From NCBI GenBank assembly GCA_937127205.1, contig CAKZLS010000258.1:1-6021 (forward strand): a stretch of DNA of 6,021 nucleotides. Reading direction: 5' to 3'. Below the pieces are notes generated by a model. That model did no database searches, had not been told where the DNA came from, and saw only the letters and a list, made by a program, of their open reading frames with translations. Every line of letters begins with the position of its first letter. The first letter of the stretch is position 1. The position numbers were made by a program, and so were the translations under genes. This DNA comes from an uncultured Rhodospirillales bacterium. Lineage in GTDB: Bacteria; Pseudomonadota; Alphaproteobacteria; Rhodospirillales; Defluviicoccaceae. Positions 4,885-6,021 of the stretch are shown here, in pieces.

Positions 4885-6021
4885 ATGTTGGATGCCAGCC
4901 CCCTTCTAAGCCTTTATGCCGCCCGCCGCCGGCGCCAGCTGCGGCGTCAGAATGCTGTGGAGGTGCAGCGGCGCCAATTGCTGCGCCTCCTTGCCGGAGC
5001 CCGCAATACGCGTTTCGGCAAGGATCATCGCTTTCATGCTGTGAACACCGTGGAGCGGTATCAAGAACACGTCCCGCTTCGGACCTACGACGCGTTCTGG
5101 AGCGCTTACTGGGAGGCACAATTTCCGAAGCTCGTCGATTGCACGTGGCCGGGAACCAACCCTTACTTCGCGGTATCTTCCGGCACCACCACCGGCGTAA
5201 CCAAGTATATCCCGTGCTCGTCCGACATGGTCGCGGCAAACCGGCGCGCGGCGCTGGATATCCTCGTGCATCACCAGGGCCATCGGCCGGACACGCGCAT
5301 CCTTGGCGGCCTCAACTTCATGCTGGGAGGAAGCACGAGCCTAGTGGAACTGGCGCCCGGGATCAAAAGCGGCGACCTCAGCGGTATCGCGGCCAGCACC
5401 GTTCCGTGGTGGGCGCGGCCCCGCTATTTCCCTCCGTCCCGGCTCGAGTCCATCACCGATTGGGAAGAAAAGATCGCGCAGATGGCCCCGGACTCCCTGG
5501 AGCGGGACATAAGAACCATCGCCGGCACACCCAGCTGGCTGCTTCTGTTTTTCGAAAAGCTGGCCGAGTTGCGGCCGAGTTCATCGCGCCGGTTGGCGGC
5601 GTTCTATCCGAACCTCGAACTCTTGGTGCATGGAGGTATCAGCTTCGCGCCGTATCGCCGTACCTTCGCCGAACTGCTGGAAGGCAGCCGTGCGGAAACG
5701 CGCGAGGTCTATGCCGCCAGCGAAGGGTTCATCGCCGTGGCCGACCGCGCCGACGGCGACGGCCTCAGATTGATTGTCGACAACGGCCTGTTCTTTGAGT
5801 TCGTGCCCATCGATGAACTCGAGACAGCCAACCCGACGCGCCACTGGCTCGCCGACGCGGAAACCGGCGTCAATTACGCGTTAGTGCTCAGCACCTGCGC
5901 AGGCTTGTGGTCGTACGTGATCGGCGACACGGTACGGCTTATCGGGCGCGACCCACCTCGCGTTCTCATCACCGGCCGCACGTCGTATACCCTTTCGGCA
6001 TTCGGCGAACACCTGATCGGC
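4885..6021 (+). CDS. GH3-family acyl-adenylating enzyme (acyl acid-amido synthetase-like), C-terminus missing (cut by window edge)
   Basis: GH3 proteins are adenylate-forming enzymes; plant members join jasmonate, auxin or benzoates to amino acids through an acyl-AMP. The first 379 residues are present, about two thirds of the usual 500-600. The three nucleotide-binding motifs are intact: SSGTTTG with Lys107 (98-107), YAASEG (276-281) and YVIGD (344-348). GR (364-365) and SAFGEHL (371-377) mark the hinge towards the C-terminal cap, in the form typical of bacterial rather than plant GH3. The N-terminus (14-34) is rich in Arg (nine) and Leu, likely an amphipathic helix. ATG 4885 is the first possible start after an in-frame TAA at 4846, and lies 17 bases past the acylase stop with no clear ribosome site, so translation may be coupled. 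A substrate cannot be assigned; few bacterial members are characterised. Confidence 0.93.
   Translation, partial: MLDASPLLSLYAARRRRQLRRQNAVEVQRRQLLRLLAGARNTRFGKDHRFHAVNTVERYQEHVPLRTYDAFWSAYWEAQFPKLVDCTWPGTNPYFAVSSGTTTGVTKYIPCSSDMVAANRRAALDILVHHQGHRPDTRILGGLNFMLGGSTSLVELAPGIKSGDLSGIAASTVPWWARPRYFPPSRLESITDWEEKIAQMAPDSLERDIRTIAGTPSWLLLFFEKLAELRPSSSRRLAAFYPNLELLVHGGISFAPYRRTFAELLEGSRAETREVYAASEGFIAVADRADGDGLRLIVDNGLFFEFVPIDELETANPTRHWLADAETGVNYALVLSTCAGLWSYVIGDTVRLIGRDPPRVLITGRTSYTLSAFGEHLIG

Noticed and set aside
5139..5798. Plus-strand open frame of 219 codons inside the GH3 gene
   Set aside because: The other frame carries all three GH3 nucleotide-binding motifs; this one gives Arg/Pro/Gly-rich low-complexity protein.

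Overview
The window is GC-rich chromosomal DNA that looks alphaproteobacterial. The evidence is an omega subunit with a long acidic tail, a rhizobial-type Hsp20 whose leader resembles a ROSE RNA thermometer, and a CTTGAC-type heat-shock promoter candidate. I see no tRNA, rRNA, insertion sequence, CRISPR array or phage gene. Genus cannot be decided from this stretch.

Layout. The left part (1-2414) holds four genes, all on the minus strand and each apparently with its own leader: msrB (methionine-R-sulfoxide reductase, cut by the left edge), rpoZ (RNA polymerase omega), an IbpA/HspA-type small heat-shock protein, and a YbhB/YbcL-type PEBP protein. Read in the direction of transcription the order is PEBP, hsp20, rpoZ, msrB. 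The gaps of roughly 130-215 bases contain hairpins, weak promoter candidates and the thermometer. The right part (2627-6021) is on the plus strand and divergent from the PEBP gene. It is a two-gene unit: a penicillin-acylase-family Ntn-hydrolase, then 17 bases later a GH3-family acyl-adenylating enzyme that runs off the right edge.

How the genes fit together. msrB (repair of oxidised methionine) and hsp20 (holdase chaperone) are protein-damage genes, and rpoZ is housekeeping, so the left part reads as a loose housekeeping/stress neighbourhood and not one operon. The right part is more striking. GH3 enzymes activate a carboxylic acid as an acyl-AMP and join it to an amine, classically an amino acid. 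Penicillin acylases cut amide bonds of N-acyl compounds. One transcript encoding an amide-forming and an amide-cleaving enzyme suggests a dedicated N-acyl metabolite that is made, tailored or recycled. The substrate cannot be read from the sequence.

The two signals I consider most worth following are the acylase-GH3 pair and the three-hairpin ROSE-like leader of hsp20.
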